Of a stretch of 64,000 nucleotides of DNA, positions 8,188 through 17,756 are shown piece by piece. Source of the DNA: Orenia metallireducens (lineage in GTDB: Bacteria; Bacillota; Halanaerobiia; Halobacteroidales; Halobacteroidaceae); NCBI RefSeq assembly GCF_001693735.1, contig NZ_LWDV01000009.1:218825-282824 (forward strand). The letters run 5' to 3'. The translations under genes were made by a program, and so were the position numbers. The notes beneath the pieces were generated by a model. That model searched no databases. It saw only the letters and a list, made by a program, of their open reading frames with translations, and had not been told where the DNA came from. Position 1 is the stretch's first letter. Every line of letters starts with the position of its first letter.

Positions 8188-9438
8188 GTGGACTTAGTAG
8201 TGATAGGGCTAAATTATAAGACCACTCCTTTAGAATTAAGAGAGAGGTTCTCTTTAACTCATAGAAAGCATGGAGAGATTTTAGAAGAGATAGCTTTAAG
8301 GGAAGGGATAGCTGGAGCGGTTACCCTCTCTACTTGTAACAGGACAGAGTTTTATCTGGCAGTTAATCAGTTTGATATACAGGAGTTGTCTAATTGGTTA
8401 TTCAGTTTAATCTCACATTTTGAGTCTATAGATTTAGCTAAATATCTTTATAGCTATCAAGGTATAGAGATGGTAGAACATCTTTATCGGGTAGTTAGTG
8501 GAATAGACTCTTTAGTAATTGGAGAAGCTCAAATTTTAGGACAAGTTAAGAATGCTTTCCAATCTTCTCAAGAATTGGGATTAGTAGATAAATATTTATA
8601 TTATACTTTTACGGAGTCGTTTAGAGTGGCCAAACGGGTAAGGACAGAGACAGAGATAGGAAGAGGAGCTACTTCAGTCAGTTATGCTGCAGTAAAGCTG
8701 GCTAAGAAGATATTTGGCTCATTAGAAGGTGAGACAGTACTAATTTTAGGGGCTGGGAAGATGAGTGAGCTTGCTTTGAAGTCTCTTGTTGATAATGGAG
8801 TTAAAGGGGTAATGGTTGCTAATAGAACTTATAGTCGGGCTCAAGAATTGGCTAAGAAGTTTTCAGGAGAGGTTATCAGATGGAGGCAGTTAGCAGACTG
8901 GATTAATAAGGTGGATATTATCATAGGCTCTACTGCAGCTCCTCATTATGTCTTGCATTATGATCTTCTAGAAAAGGTGATGTTAGAAAGAAGGGGACCT
9001 TTATTCTTAATTGATATTGCCCTACCTCGTGATATAGATCCTAAAGTAGCTAATATTCCAGGTGTTCACCTTTATGATATAGATGATTTAGAAGGGTTTA
9101 TCGAGTATAACTTGGTCAAAAGGAAAGAAGAATTAGATAAAGTAGAGAGTATAATTAAAGAAGAGAAGGCTAATATAAGGGAGTGGTTAAAGCAACAGAA
9201 GATTATACCTTTAATCAAGGAGATTAGAGCTGAGGCTAATGCTATTAAAGAGAGGGAGCTAGCAAGAGCTCTAAAACGATTATCTAAAGAAGATAATGAA
9301 GTTGTGCTTAGGGATTTAGCCCATCGCTTGACCAATAAATTACTCCATCAACCCACAGTCAAGATTAAGGAGTTGGGTAGTAATGATATTAGTAAAGAAC
9401 AAATTACTTTAATTAAAGAAATATTTATAGAAAATTGA
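8188..9438 (+). CDS. hemA: Glutamyl-tRNA reductase
   Basis: NADPH-dependent reduction of glutamyl-tRNA to glutamate-1-semialdehyde, the first step of C5 tetrapyrrole synthesis. The 416-aa protein shows the catalytic cysteine C50 in TLSTCNRTEF, the GEAQILGQVK motif, the Rossmann loop LGAGKMSELA, and a C-terminal helical dimerisation domain. GTG 8188 follows GGGAGG by seven bases; the upstream TTG at 8173 precedes that site and is rejected. It opens the porphyrin cluster, separated from cobC by a hairpin repeat. Confidence 0.95.
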   Translation: MDLVVIGLNYKTTPLELRERFSLTHRKHGEILEEIALREGIAGAVTLSTCNRTEFYLAVNQFDIQELSNWLFSLISHFESIDLAKYLYSYQGIEMVEHLYRVVSGIDSLVIGEAQILGQVKNAFQSSQELGLVDKYLYYTFTESFRVAKRVRTETEIGRGATSVSYAAVKLAKKIFGSLEGETVLILGAGKMSELALKSLVDNGVKGVMVANRTYSRAQELAKKFSGEVIRWRQLADWINKVDIIIGSTAAPHYVLHYDLLEKVMLERRGPLFLIDIALPRDIDPKVANIPGVHLYDIDDLEGFIEYNLVKRKEELDKVESIIKEEKANIREWLKQQKIIPLIKEIRAEANAIKERELARALKRLSKEDNEVVLRDLAHRLTNKLLHQPTVKIKELGSNDISKEQITLIKEIFIEN

Positions 9439-9814
9439 TACTGATTTTATTGTAGCCTTTCTGTTATGAAGACTCTATGAGTTTTGGAAGTTAAAGATAA
9501 AGATTGGATATAGATTAAAGGATAGTTGACAGTGTATAGTATATAGTTTACAGTTAAGTTCCAAAAATAAAAGAATGATTAGATACAGACTAGCACAGAC
9601 CGAATTCATATTAAAACATAAAAAAGAGTATTAGACGCAGATAAAAGCGGATTAAAGAATAAGAAATTAAATAATCAAAGATTTTAAAATCAGATTTTAA
9701 TCAGCGAGAATCAGCATTAAAAAAGTGTTTTAAGAACTTAAGGTCAAAAGAATATTTATTTAAAATATTAAAGGGGTTTTAAATTTTCTTTTTTTATATA
9801 TGGAGTGGAGTTTA
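9439..9814. other. Gene-free stretch between hemA and sirC, with repeats
   Basis: No ORF supported. It holds a family D fragment (TTGACAGTG...TTTACAGTTAAG, about 9526-9556) and a full family A repeat at 9631-9718. The gap splits hemA from the rest of the tetrapyrrole genes; no clear promoter was found. Confidence 0.6.
9631..9718. repeat. Interspersed repeat, family A (copy 2)
   Basis: Shares TTAGACGCAGA, AAAGCGGA, AATAAGAAAT and CAGATTTTA in the same order as the copy at 9-106. The right inverted end is degraded here (TCAGCGAGAATCAGC). Confidence 0.6.
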
Positions 9815-10483
9815 ATGAATAGTTATCCAATTAACCTGAATTTAAGTGGAAAAAGTGTATTAATAGTTGGTGGGGGTAAGGTAGCTTATCGTAAGGTAAA
9901 AAGGTTACTAGATGCTAAAGCTAAAATAACTTTAGTTAGTCTAACGGTGATTGATAAGTTAAAGCAGTTGCTTCTAGATAATAATATAAAATATTATCAA
10001 CGAGAATTTAAAGAAGGAGATCTACTAGATATTTTCTTAGCTTTTGCATTAACCGATAATAGAAGAATCAACTCTCTAATTGCTAGTTTAGCTAAAAAGA
10101 ATAATATCCTTGTCAATGTAGCAGATAGTTTAGAGGAGTCAACCTTTACCTTACCATCACTTATTGAGCAAGGTGATTTGTTATTGACAGTTGCTACAGG
10201 GGGTAATTTACCTGCTCTTTCTAAAAGAATCAGAGAAGAGTTAGAGAACTCTTTTGGAGAAGAGTATAAGCAATTTTTAGAGTTAATGAAAATACTAAGA
10301 CCCTTGATTATAGGTAATGTTGATGATAAGAAGCAAAGGAGAAGGATATTTAGAGATTTAGCTGACCTAGAGTTAATTGGGTTATTAGCTGAGGATAAAA
10401 ATCAGTTTTTAGAGGAATTGAGTGATAGATTACCTGATAAGATAAAGGATATATGTGATTTGGATTATATAATAAAGTGGTAA
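9815..10483 (+). CDS. sirC: Precorrin-2 dehydrogenase / sirohydrochlorin synthase (SirC/Met8-like)
   Basis: NAD-dependent oxidation of precorrin-2 to sirohydrochlorin. The 222-aa protein matches the N-terminal domain of CysG: YPINLNLSGKSVLIVGGGKVAYRK at the start contains the Rossmann GGGKVA loop, and LLTVATGGNLPALSKRIREELE is the family C-terminal signature. ATG 9815 follows GGAGTGGAG; the ATG at 9800 precedes that site. It is encoded between hemA and hemC and would act after the CobA half of the fusion at 11495. Some family members also chelate iron; that cannot be decided here. Confidence 0.88.
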   Translation: MNSYPINLNLSGKSVLIVGGGKVAYRKVKRLLDAKAKITLVSLTVIDKLKQLLLDNNIKYYQREFKEGDLLDIFLAFALTDNRRINSLIASLAKKNNILVNVADSLEESTFTLPSLIEQGDLLLTVATGGNLPALSKRIREELENSFGEEYKQFLELMKILRPLIIGNVDDKKQRRRIFRDLADLELIGLLAEDKNQFLEELSDRLPDKIKDICDLDYIIKW

Positions 10484-10553
10484 CGGGTGACAAGTGACGA
10501 GTAACCAGTAAAGAATTTAACCTGACACCTGTTACTCGTCACTTGTTACTGCA
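10480..10553 (+). repeat. Intergenic hairpin between sirC and hemC
   Basis: GTGACAAGTGACGAGTAAC (10487-10505) pairs with GTTACTCGTCACTTGTTAC (10531-10549) at 18 of 19 positions. It begins at the sirC stop codon and ends just before the hemC ribosome binding site. The strongest member of this family in the window. Confidence 0.8.
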
Positions 10554-10568
10554 CTTAGGAGGGAAGAT

Positions 10569-11492
10569 ATGTCAGAAATAATTATTGGAACACGTAAGAG
10601 TAAATTAGCTGTAGCACAAAGTACCTTGGTAGCAGAAGAGTTAGCAGATAAATTCCCTGCTTATAAGTTTACTTTAAAGAAGATGAGTACTAAGGGAGAT
10701 AGAATAACTGATAGGTCTTTGATTGAAATTGGAGGAAAGGGTTTATTTATTAAAGAGATAGAGTTAGCTCTTTTAAATGGTGAGATAGATTTGGCAGTAC
10801 ATAGCCTAAAGGATATGCCAGGAGAGATAGCTGATGAATTTGAGATTATTGCTACACCTAAGAGAGCAAACCCTTTAGATGTATTGATTTCAAAAGATGA
10901 TAAGAGCTTAGATGAATTACCTCAAGGGGCTAGAATAGGTACAGGTAGTTTAAGAAGGAAGGTACAACTGTTAAATTATCGTCCTGATTTGGATATTGTT
11001 CCAATTAGAGGTAACATTGATACTAGAATTAAGAAATTAGATAGTGAAAACCTTGATGCGATTATTTTGGCAGCAGCAGGTTTAGAGCGAATGGGTTGGA
11101 GTGATAGGATTAGCCAATATTTAGCTCCAGAAATTTCTCTGCCAGCAGTTGGACAAGGTGCTTTGGCTTTAGAGGTTAGAAGTAATGAAGATAGTGTCAA
11201 AGAATTAATTAGAGGGATAAATCATTGTGACACATATGTAACAGTAACAGCTGAACGGAGCTTTTTGGCTTATTTAGAAGGTAGTTGTAAGATACCGATA
11301 GCTGCCTATGCTCAGATTGAAGATGATAGGTTAATGATAGAAGGTATGGTAGCTAGTCTAGATGGTAGTAGATTGCTTAGAGATAAACTAAGGGGAAAGA
11401 GAGAAGAAGCCAAAGAATTAGGAATTAAATTAGCTCAAAAACTCATTAAGCAGGGAGCAGCAGAGATTTTAGCAGAGATTAAGGAGGGGTAA
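10569..11492 (+). CDS. hemC: Hydroxymethylbilane synthase (porphobilinogen deaminase)
   Basis: Polymerises four porphobilinogens to hydroxymethylbilane. The 307-aa protein begins IIGTRKSKLAVAQ and carries the conserved STKGD, HSLKDMP and GTGSLRR segments. C240, in LEGSCKIP, attaches the dipyrromethane cofactor. ATG 10569 has GGAGGGA upstream. It ends two bases before the cobA-hemD fusion, so the two are co-translated. Confidence 0.96.
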   Translation: MSEIIIGTRKSKLAVAQSTLVAEELADKFPAYKFTLKKMSTKGDRITDRSLIEIGGKGLFIKEIELALLNGEIDLAVHSLKDMPGEIADEFEIIATPKRANPLDVLISKDDKSLDELPQGARIGTGSLRRKVQLLNYRPDLDIVPIRGNIDTRIKKLDSENLDAIILAAAGLERMGWSDRISQYLAPEISLPAVGQGALALEVRSNEDSVKELIRGINHCDTYVTVTAERSFLAYLEGSCKIPIAAYAQIEDDRLMIEGMVASLDGSRLLRDKLRGKREEAKELGIKLAQKLIKQGAAEILAEIKEG

Positions 11493-11494
11493 TA

Positions 11495-13009
11495 ATGGCA
11501 GGTAAAGTATTTTTAGTTGGAGCAGGACCAGGTGACGAAGGATTAATCACCGTTAAAGGATTAAATGCAATTAAGGAGGCTGATGTAATATTATATGACC
11601 GTTTAGCAAATCATAAGTTATTAGAATATAGTAAAGACTCTGCTGAATTATTCTATGTAGGAAAGAGTGCTAAGAACCATTATCGGACACAAGAAGAGAT
11701 TAATCAGCTATTAATAAAGCAAGCTCAAGGAGGAAAGGTGGTTACCCGTTTAAAGGGTGGAGACCCTTTTATCTTTGGTCGTGGTGGGGAAGAAGCACAA
11801 GAGTTATTAAAGGCAGGGGTAGAGTTTGAGGTTGTACCAGGGATTACATCTCCAATCTCAGTCCCAGCTTATGCAGGAATCCCCTTGACCCACCGTGATT
11901 TTAACTCTTCTATTGCACTAGTTACTGGGCATGAAGACCCAACAAAAGAAGAGACCAATGTAGATTGGAATAAGTTGGCTACAACTGTGGGGACTATAGT
12001 TATCTTAATGGGGGTTGGCAATCTACCAAAGATTGTTCCTCAACTGTTAGAAGGAGGGCGAGATCCTAAAACTCCAGTGGCTTTAATTAGATGGGGAACT
12101 AGACCTAAGCAGGAGACCTTAGTAGGAACTTTAGAGAATATTGTAGATAAGGTTAGAGCTGCTAATTTTAAAGCACCAGCAATTATAGTTGTTGGTAAGG
12201 TGGTCAAATTACGTGAAGAGCTGAATTGGTTTGAAAAGAAGAGCCTTTTTGGTAAGAGGATAGTTGTTACTAGACCAACTAAGCAGGCTAAAGGCTTTTG
12301 TAGAGCTTTAGCTCAAGAGGGGGCAGAGGTAATAGAGGCACCGGCAATTGAGATAGCTCCCCCAGAAAGTTATCAAGGATTAGATGATGCTTTAAAGAGA
12401 ATTGATAGTTATGATTGGATTGTATTTACAAGTATCAATGGTGTAGAGGCATTTATGAAAAGGCTATTTGAGTTATCTAAGGATGTACGTTTTTTATCTA
12501 GTGTTAAGTTTTGTGCTATTGGACCTAAAACAGCAAGAAGGTTAAAGGACTATGGTCTGATAGTAGATTATCTCCCAGAGGACTATGTCAGTGAAGGTAT
12601 CTTAGCAGGGTTTTCTATAAGGGATATATCAGATCAGAGGTTCTTGTTGCCAAGGGCTGATATAGCTAGAGAGCTACTAAAGGAAGGTTTAGAAGAACTA
12701 GGTGCTAAAGTTGATAATGTAGTAGCCTATCGTACTATTCAAGAAGAGGGCAATGAAGAATTAGTTGACAGGCTAGTGGCAGGAGATGTTGACTTGATAA
12801 CCTTTACCAGCTCTTCAACAGTAGATAGTCTGATCAAAGGCTTAGGGAATGATTATCAAGAGCTATTAAAAGAGGTTGAAATAGCCTGTATCGGTCCAAT
12901 TACAGCTAAAACTGCTGAAAATTATGGTTTAGAGGTGACTATTATAGCTAAAGAGTATACTATTGAGGGCTTATTAGAAGCAATTAAGGATTATTATGAC
13001 AAGAAGTAA
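11495..13009 (+). CDS. cobA-hemD: Fusion: uroporphyrinogen-III C-methyltransferase / uroporphyrinogen-III synthase
   Basis: Two enzymes in 504 aa. Residues 1-245 are the SAM-dependent methyltransferase making precorrin-2: KVFLVGAGPGDEGLITVKG, KGGDPFIFGRGGEE and the VPGITS segment are CobA/CysG hallmarks. From about residue 252 (KRIVVTRPTKQAKGF) to the end is HemD, which closes hydroxymethylbilane to uroporphyrinogen III; IVFTSINGVEAF, CAIGPKTA and ITFTSSSTVDSL are its motifs. The fusion is common in Firmicutes and Clostridia and directly channels uroporphyrinogen III to the cobalamin/siroheme side. Confidence 0.95.
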   Translation: MAGKVFLVGAGPGDEGLITVKGLNAIKEADVILYDRLANHKLLEYSKDSAELFYVGKSAKNHYRTQEEINQLLIKQAQGGKVVTRLKGGDPFIFGRGGEEAQELLKAGVEFEVVPGITSPISVPAYAGIPLTHRDFNSSIALVTGHEDPTKEETNVDWNKLATTVGTIVILMGVGNLPKIVPQLLEGGRDPKTPVALIRWGTRPKQETLVGTLENIVDKVRAANFKAPAIIVVGKVVKLREELNWFEKKSLFGKRIVVTRPTKQAKGFCRALAQEGAEVIEAPAIEIAPPESYQGLDDALKRIDSYDWIVFTSINGVEAFMKRLFELSKDVRFLSSVKFCAIGPKTARRLKDYGLIVDYLPEDYVSEGILAGFSIRDISDQRFLLPRADIARELLKEGLEELGAKVDNVVAYRTIQEEGNEELVDRLVAGDVDLITFTSSSTVDSLIKGLGNDYQELLKEVEIACIGPITAKTAENYGLEVTIIAKEYTIEGLLEAIKDYYDKK

Positions 13010-13072
13010 GAGTGTCCTATTAAGATTAGTAATTGCTACCACCACTCATCACTAAATAAGGAGGTAACTTAG

Positions 13073-14041
13073 ATGGATTTGATACATAGACCGAGACGAT
13101 TAAGAAAAACTAAAGCAATTAGAAGTTTGGTTAGACAAACTAAATTGAATAAAGAAGATTTGATTTATCCTATTTTTGTAGTGGAGGGAGAGGGGATAAA
13201 AGAGGAGATTCCTTCTATGCCAGGAAATTTTCATCTCTCTATAGATAAGTTATTAGAAGAGATAAAAGAAATAGTGGATTTGGGGATATTAGGAATAATT
13301 CTATTTGGAATACCTGATGAGAAGGATGAGATTGGTTCTACTGCTTGGACAGAGGATGGTATTATTCAGAGAGCTTGTCGTAAGATTAAAGATAAGTATC
13401 CAGAATTATTAATTATTACCGATGTCTGCTTATGCCAATATACCAGCCATGGACACTGTGGAACCCTTGAAGAAGGATGCTTATTAAATGACCCTACTAT
13501 AGAGAATTTAGCAAAGGTAGCCATCTCCCATGCCCAGGCAGGGGCAGATATGGTCGCTCCTTCAGACATGATGGATGGAAGGGTTAGGGCAATTAGAGAA
13601 GGTTTAGATCAGCATGGTTATGATGATATAACTATTATCTCCTATTCAGCAAAGTATGCCTCAGCTTTTTATGGTCCCTTCCGTGATGCAGCCCACTCTG
13701 CCCCCCATGAGGGAGATCGCAAATCCTATCAGATGGATCCTGCCAATAGTGATGAAGCCTTAAGAGAGATTCAACTGGATATAGAAGAGGGTGCCGATAT
13801 TATTATGGTTAAGCCCGCTTTATCCTATCTGGATATTATTCGCAGGGCTAAGGATAATTTTGTACTACCGATTGCAGCTTATAATGTCAGCGGTGAGTAT
13901 GCTATGGTTAAGGCAGCTGCAGAAAAAGGTTGGATTAACGAGCAAGAAGTTGTATTAGAGAGTTTACTTAGTATGAAACGGGCAGGAGCAGAGATTATTA
14001 TTACATATTGGGCAAAGGATGTGGCGAAATGGATCAGTTAA
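13073..14041 (+). CDS. hemB: Delta-aminolevulinic acid dehydratase (porphobilinogen synthase)
   Basis: Condenses two 5-aminolevulinates to porphobilinogen. The 322-aa protein has both active-site lysines (K194 in SYSAKYAS, K247 in MVKPALSY) and a cysteine-rich metal site, [14 protein letters not shown], as in zinc enzymes. ATG 13073 follows GGAGG. A 63-base gap with a weak hairpin-repeat remnant separates it from the fusion gene. Confidence 0.96.
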   Translation: MDLIHRPRRLRKTKAIRSLVRQTKLNKEDLIYPIFVVEGEGIKEEIPSMPGNFHLSIDKLLEEIKEIVDLGILGIILFGIPDEKDEIGSTAWTEDGIIQRACRKIKDKYPELLIITDVCLCQYTSHGHCGTLEEGCLLNDPTIENLAKVAISHAQAGADMVAPSDMMDGRVRAIREGLDQHGYDDITIISYSAKYASAFYGPFRDAAHSAPHEGDRKSYQMDPANSDEALREIQLDIEEGADIIMVKPALSYLDIIRRAKDNFVLPIAAYNVSGEYAMVKAAAEKGWINEQEVVLESLLSMKRAGAEIIITYWAKDVAKWIS

Positions 14042-14351
14042 CAGTATAAATAGTGTCTCTTTATGTTTATATTGTAACACTTTTTTAGTGAATAGTGTAC
14101 AGCGGACAGTTGATAGTTAAGTTTTTAAAAGCGAAAGAAATTCTTGTTTGAGTTAAGCAGAAATTGAATTAGAATTTAGAGTAAAATAAAGTTTGAATTA
14201 GAGAGTTCAATAATTGATAGTACTCCTTATTAAGATATAGGGGTAAGTTAGGGATAAGTTCCAAAGAGGGAATTAAAAGATTAAAAAATCTAAAATTATT
14301 TATCAATGTTTTAATATATGACTATCTGTTAAAAAGTCGGAGGTGTAATTA
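14042..14351. other. Gene-free stretch with family C/D repeats
   Basis: Contains a family D fragment (14090-14121, GTGTACAGCGGACAGTTGATAG) running into a family C element (about 14122-14212). The same D-to-C order is found at 30540-30662. No coding sequence or terminator seen. Confidence 0.55.
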
Positions 14352-15647
14352 GTGTCAAAGTCTAAAGAGTTATTTTCAGAAGCAAAAAAGTACATACCAG
14401 GTGGGGTTAATAGTCCAGCTAGAGCATTTAAGGCTGTAGAGAATGATCCCCTATTTATTGAACAGGGTAAAGGAGCTTTTATTTATGATGTAGATGGTAA
14501 AAAATACATAGATTATGTAGGATCATGGGGACCGATGATTTTAGGTCACAATCATCCAGCAGTAGTTGAAGCATTACAGCAACAGTTGATGAAAGGAAGT
14601 AGTTTTGGAGCACCAACGAAGTTGGAGACTATTTTAGCAGAGATGGTTGTAGAAGGAGTCTCTTCTGTTGATAAAGTAAGAATGGTCAATTCAGGAACAG
14701 AAGCAACTATGAGTGCCTTACGTCTGGCTCGTGGTTATACAGGAAGAACTAAGATTATTAAGATGGAAGGTTGTTATCATGGTCATGGTGATAGCTTATT
14801 AGTAGAGGCAGGGTCTGGAATAACCACTTTAGGTATTGCTGGGAGTGCAGGAGTACCAGCAAAGATGGCTGAAGAGACGATAGTAGTCCCTTATAATGAT
14901 ATCTCAGCACTTGAAGAGGTATTTAAAGAGTATAGTCAAGATGTTGCAGCAGTTATTTTAGAGCCAGTTACAGGCAATATGGGGGTTGTTGCTCCAAAAA
15001 ATGGATACTTGGAGTCCTTAAGAGAGATTACTAAAAAGTATGGGACTTTATTAATCTTTGATGAAGTGATGACAGGATTTAGGTTAGCTTATGGTGGTGC
15101 ACAAGAGTTGTATCAGGTTGAGCCTGATTTGACTACCTTTGGTAAGATTATTGGTGGAGGCTTGCCTGTGGGTGCATATGGTGGTAAAAGAGAGATTATG
15201 AATTATATTGCTCCAGAGGGTCCTGTTTATCAAGCAGGAACTTTATCGGGAAATCCCTTAGCTATGACTGCTGGAATTAGTACTCTAAAACTATTAAAAG
15301 AGGAAGGAGTTTATAATACTTTAGAAGAGAAGGGGAAACTTCTAGAAGCGGGGATTCAAGAGAATATTAGGAAAGTCGATATTCCTGTTGTATTTTCTAG
15401 AATTGGTTCTATGTTTACACTATTTTTTAATGGTTCAGATGTTACAGATTATCAAAGTGCTAAGGGTTCAAACACTAAAGCATTTTCAATCTACTTTAAT
15501 AAAATGCTAGAAGAAGGCATTTACTTACCACCTTCTCAATTTGAAGCAAATTTTATCTCATTAACCCATTCAAAAGATGAGATAGAGGCAACTGTAGAAG
15601 CAAATTATAAAGCATTGTTAGAAGTAAAAGAGAAGGCTAAACTTTAG
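14352..15647 (+). CDS. hemL: Glutamate-1-semialdehyde 2,1-aminomutase
   Basis: PLP enzyme that isomerises glutamate-1-semialdehyde to 5-aminolevulinate. The 431-aa protein has the [16 protein letters not shown] start, [18 protein letters not shown], and K265 in [16 protein letters not shown] as the PLP lysine. GTG 14352 is used, with GGAGGTG upstream. It completes hemA-hemL-hemB-hemC-hemD, so the window encodes the whole path from glutamyl-tRNA to uroporphyrinogen III; no hemE or later haem genes are present. Confidence 0.96.
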   Translation: MSKSKELFSEAKKYIPGGVNSPARAFKAVENDPLFIEQGKGAFIYDVDGKKYIDYVGSWGPMILGHNHPAVVEALQQQLMKGSSFGAPTKLETILAEMVVEGVSSVDKVRMVNSGTEATMSALRLARGYTGRTKIIKMEGCYHGHGDSLLVEAGSGITTLGIAGSAGVPAKMAEETIVVPYNDISALEEVFKEYSQDVAAVILEPVTGNMGVVAPKNGYLESLREITKKYGTLLIFDEVMTGFRLAYGGAQELYQVEPDLTTFGKIIGGGLPVGAYGGKREIMNYIAPEGPVYQAGTLSGNPLAMTAGISTLKLLKEEGVYNTLEEKGKLLEAGIQENIRKVDIPVVFSRIGSMFTLFFNGSDVTDYQSAKGSNTKAFSIYFNKMLEEGIYLPPSQFEANFISLTHSKDEIEATVEANYKALLEVKEKAKL

Positions 15648-15664
15648 AATAGAGGTGGGATATA

Positions 15665-16030
15665 GTGGCAGAAGGAATTATACTATTAAGCCATGGTAGC
15701 AAATCAGCTCTAGCAAATCAAGAATTACTTACTTTAAGAAGAAAACTGGAAGAGGATTTAGAGCTTAGAGTAAAGGAGGCAAATTTACAGTTTTCAGACC
15801 CTGATTTTTGGCAGGCTGTAGAGGAGATGACTAAAGAGAATATTGAAATAATAACGATTATTCCTTTATTTGTATTTGCAGGAAAGCATGTAAAAGTTGA
15901 TTTACCTAAGTTATTATCAGAGGCTAGGAATAAATACCCTAGACTTACCATTAAAGCAACTAGCCATTTAGCCGATGGAGATAATCTTTTAAAAGATTTA
16001 ATTAAAGCAAAGTTGAATAATTTTAGTTAA
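15665..16030 (+). CDS. cbiX: Small sirohydrochlorin chelatase (CbiX type)
   Basis: At 121 aa this is a single-domain CbiX: ILLSHGSKSA near residues 5-14 carries one metal-binding histidine and PLFVFAGKHVKVDLP the second. Small CbiX proteins insert cobalt (or, in relatives, iron or nickel) into sirohydrochlorin. GTG 15665 lies 18 bases after hemL. With SirC it would supply cobalt-sirohydrochlorin, joining the hem genes to the cobalamin genes upstream. Confidence 0.88.
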   Translation: MAEGIILLSHGSKSALANQELLTLRRKLEEDLELRVKEANLQFSDPDFWQAVEEMTKENIEIITIIPLFVFAGKHVKVDLPKLLSEARNKYPRLTIKATSHLADGDNLLKDLIKAKLNNFS

Positions 16031-16252
16031 AATAGAGTCTCTTCTTTTACATAGATAGTATATTGTATCTGATAATTTTAGAAAATTAGGGTACCATTAA
16101 TTGCTTTTGCTTATAATAATAAAATTTTGATAAAATATGTATAGTTCGTAACAATATCGTTAAATTTTAATGATATATTAAAGATGAACTGATGTTGATT
16201 TTAGAGTAGACAGATACCCTATCTATCTATTACAGGAAGGGAGGCAATAATT

Positions 16253-16507
16253 ATGCTAAATAAACGTAATATTATTTCTAACTTAGAAAAACTGCATAAT
16301 ACAGTGGGTATTAAGGAGAATCCTGAAGATAAAATAGAGATGAAGTCACCTTATTTAGAAGCATTAAGAAACATTTCTGTTGTTGATTATAAGATTGATG
16401 ATATTATCGATGAAAGTAATGAGAATTTTTCATCAGAAAGTAAATTAAAAAGTTTCCCAGTAATTAAATTCATTGCTCAGTTTTTAGAAAAAGAACCCCA
16501 AAGTTAA
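16253..16507 (+). CDS. Hypothetical protein, 84 aa
   Basis: Not recognised. A charged soluble protein with no membrane segment or signal peptide. A good ribosome binding site (AAGGGAGG) precedes ATG 16253 and a terminator follows, so it looks like a real single-gene transcript. It lies convergent to a SASP gene, hinting at but not proving a sporulation role. Confidence 0.6.
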   Translation: MLNKRNIISNLEKLHNTVGIKENPEDKIEMKSPYLEALRNISVVDYKIDDIIDESNENFSSESKLKSFPVIKFIAQFLEKEPQS

Positions 16508-16525
16508 ATAGAAGTTATTATAGAT

Positions 16526-16554
16526 AAAAGCCCTAGGAAACTAGGGCTTTTTTT
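16526..16554. terminator. Intrinsic terminator
   Basis: Stem AAAAGCCCTAG / CTAGGGCTTTT with loop GAAA, then a T-run. It lies between the convergent 84-aa gene and the SASP gene, and its A-rich left side means it can serve both strands. Confidence 0.88.
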
Positions 16555-16559
16555 ATTTA

Positions 16560-16778
16560 TTATTTTTGATTAGCCATTTTATTCTCATAATCTTGAATCA
16601 TTCTCTTAACCATTTCGCCACCAACAGAGCCACATTCACGAGAAGTTAAATCACCCCAATAGCCAGATTTATAATCATTGGAGATATTAAGACTTTCAGC
16701 CACTTCTAACTTAAATTTGTCCATAGCCTGTTTAGCAACGGGATTAAGCAAACGGTTACTGTTATTTCTAACTGACAT
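16560..16778 (-). CDS. Alpha/beta-type small acid-soluble spore protein
   Basis: Binds and protects DNA in dormant spores. The 72-aa protein has the family signatures AMDKFKLEVAESL, a YWGDLTSRECGSVGGEMVKRM block containing the germination protease-type region, and a basic C-terminus. The start is the ATG at 16778 (MSVRNNSN), with AAAGGAGG upstream; the 12-residue extension lies over that site. A near-identical gene sits next to it. Confidence 0.93.
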   Translation of the reverse strand: MSVRNNSNRLLNPVAKQAMDKFKLEVAESLNISNDYKSGYWGDLTSRECGSVGGEMVKRMIQDYENKMANQK

Positions 16779-16880
16779 TGTCTTTTTACCTCCTTTAATT
16801 ATTAGTATTTTCAAGAGAAGAATGATTTTTATTAGCAGATGATTAATTGAAAGGAATAATTACAACAGATGGGGAGTTTA

Positions 16881-17099
16881 TTATTTTTGATTAGCTATCT
16901 TATTCTCATAATCTTGAATCATTCTCTTAACCATCTCACCACCAACAGAGCCACATTCACGAGAAGTTAAATTACCCCAATAGCCAGATTTATAATCATT
17001 GGAGATATTAAGACTTTCAGCCACTTCTAATTTAAATTTATCCATAGCCTGCTTAGCAATAGGATTGAGCAATCTATTACTATTGTTTCTGATTGACAT
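16881..17099 (-). CDS. Alpha/beta-type small acid-soluble spore protein (second copy)
   Basis: 72 aa, differing from the neighbouring copy at only a handful of conservative positions (V/I, D/N, M/I). ATG 17099 has GGAGGTG upstream. The 102-base gap between the genes and separate ribosome binding sites suggest a recent tandem duplication with independent control, as is usual for multi-copy SASPs. Confidence 0.93.
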   Translation of the reverse strand: MSIRNNSNRLLNPIAKQAMDKFKLEVAESLNISNDYKSGYWGNLTSRECGSVGGEMVKRMIQDYENKIANQK

Positions 17100-17756
17100 T
17101 ATTTTCACCTCCTTATTTACTTTGTACTACTATTATTTCTTAGAAGTATATAGTTAATTCGAGTTAAGTTTTTCGTAGAATTATTTAATCAGTTAAATCT
17201 ACCTATAAGATATATCAATGGATAATAATAACTAGTTGAATTTTAATAGATATATGGTTAGTTGCTACAGTAGGATGTTTTATAGAAATTAACAAGTAAT
17301 TGTTAAAGATATTTTCTCACCATTACTTATTATTACAATATTTATCATTTTGTAATAATTTCATAATTGTTTTTTAATTTTAATAAAGAAATTATTGATT
17401 ATTATGGCGAATTTTAAGAAAATATTTAGTAATATATAATTTTATTTTCTAAAAAATTGGAAATATTAAAAGATTATTTTCATACTATTTAAACTCAGCC
17501 TTTTAGAACTAGATTGTAGGCCAATGTTAGAAAATAAATCAGCTTTTTAGGAATAATTGTTATTTGCTATTGCATTATACACTAAGCTGTTCTATTATTA
17601 AATATAGATAATACCAAAGATAGTTATAATTGTTAAATTGGTAAGAATAAAATTTAAGTAAAATTATATTTTATTAGATTGAGCTTGACTAAATTTCGAT
17701 ATAATTAGTATCTGATAATCTTATAAAAGCTATTATTGGGGAATGAGGTATAATTT
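17100..17756. other. AT-rich gene-free stretch
   Basis: About 650 bases with no supported ORF. It must hold the promoter of the second SASP gene (reading left) and probably that of the decayed gene at 17757. TTGACT at about 17687 and the TATAAT inside GATATAATTAG are too close together to call a promoter. Nothing else seen. Confidence 0.5.
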
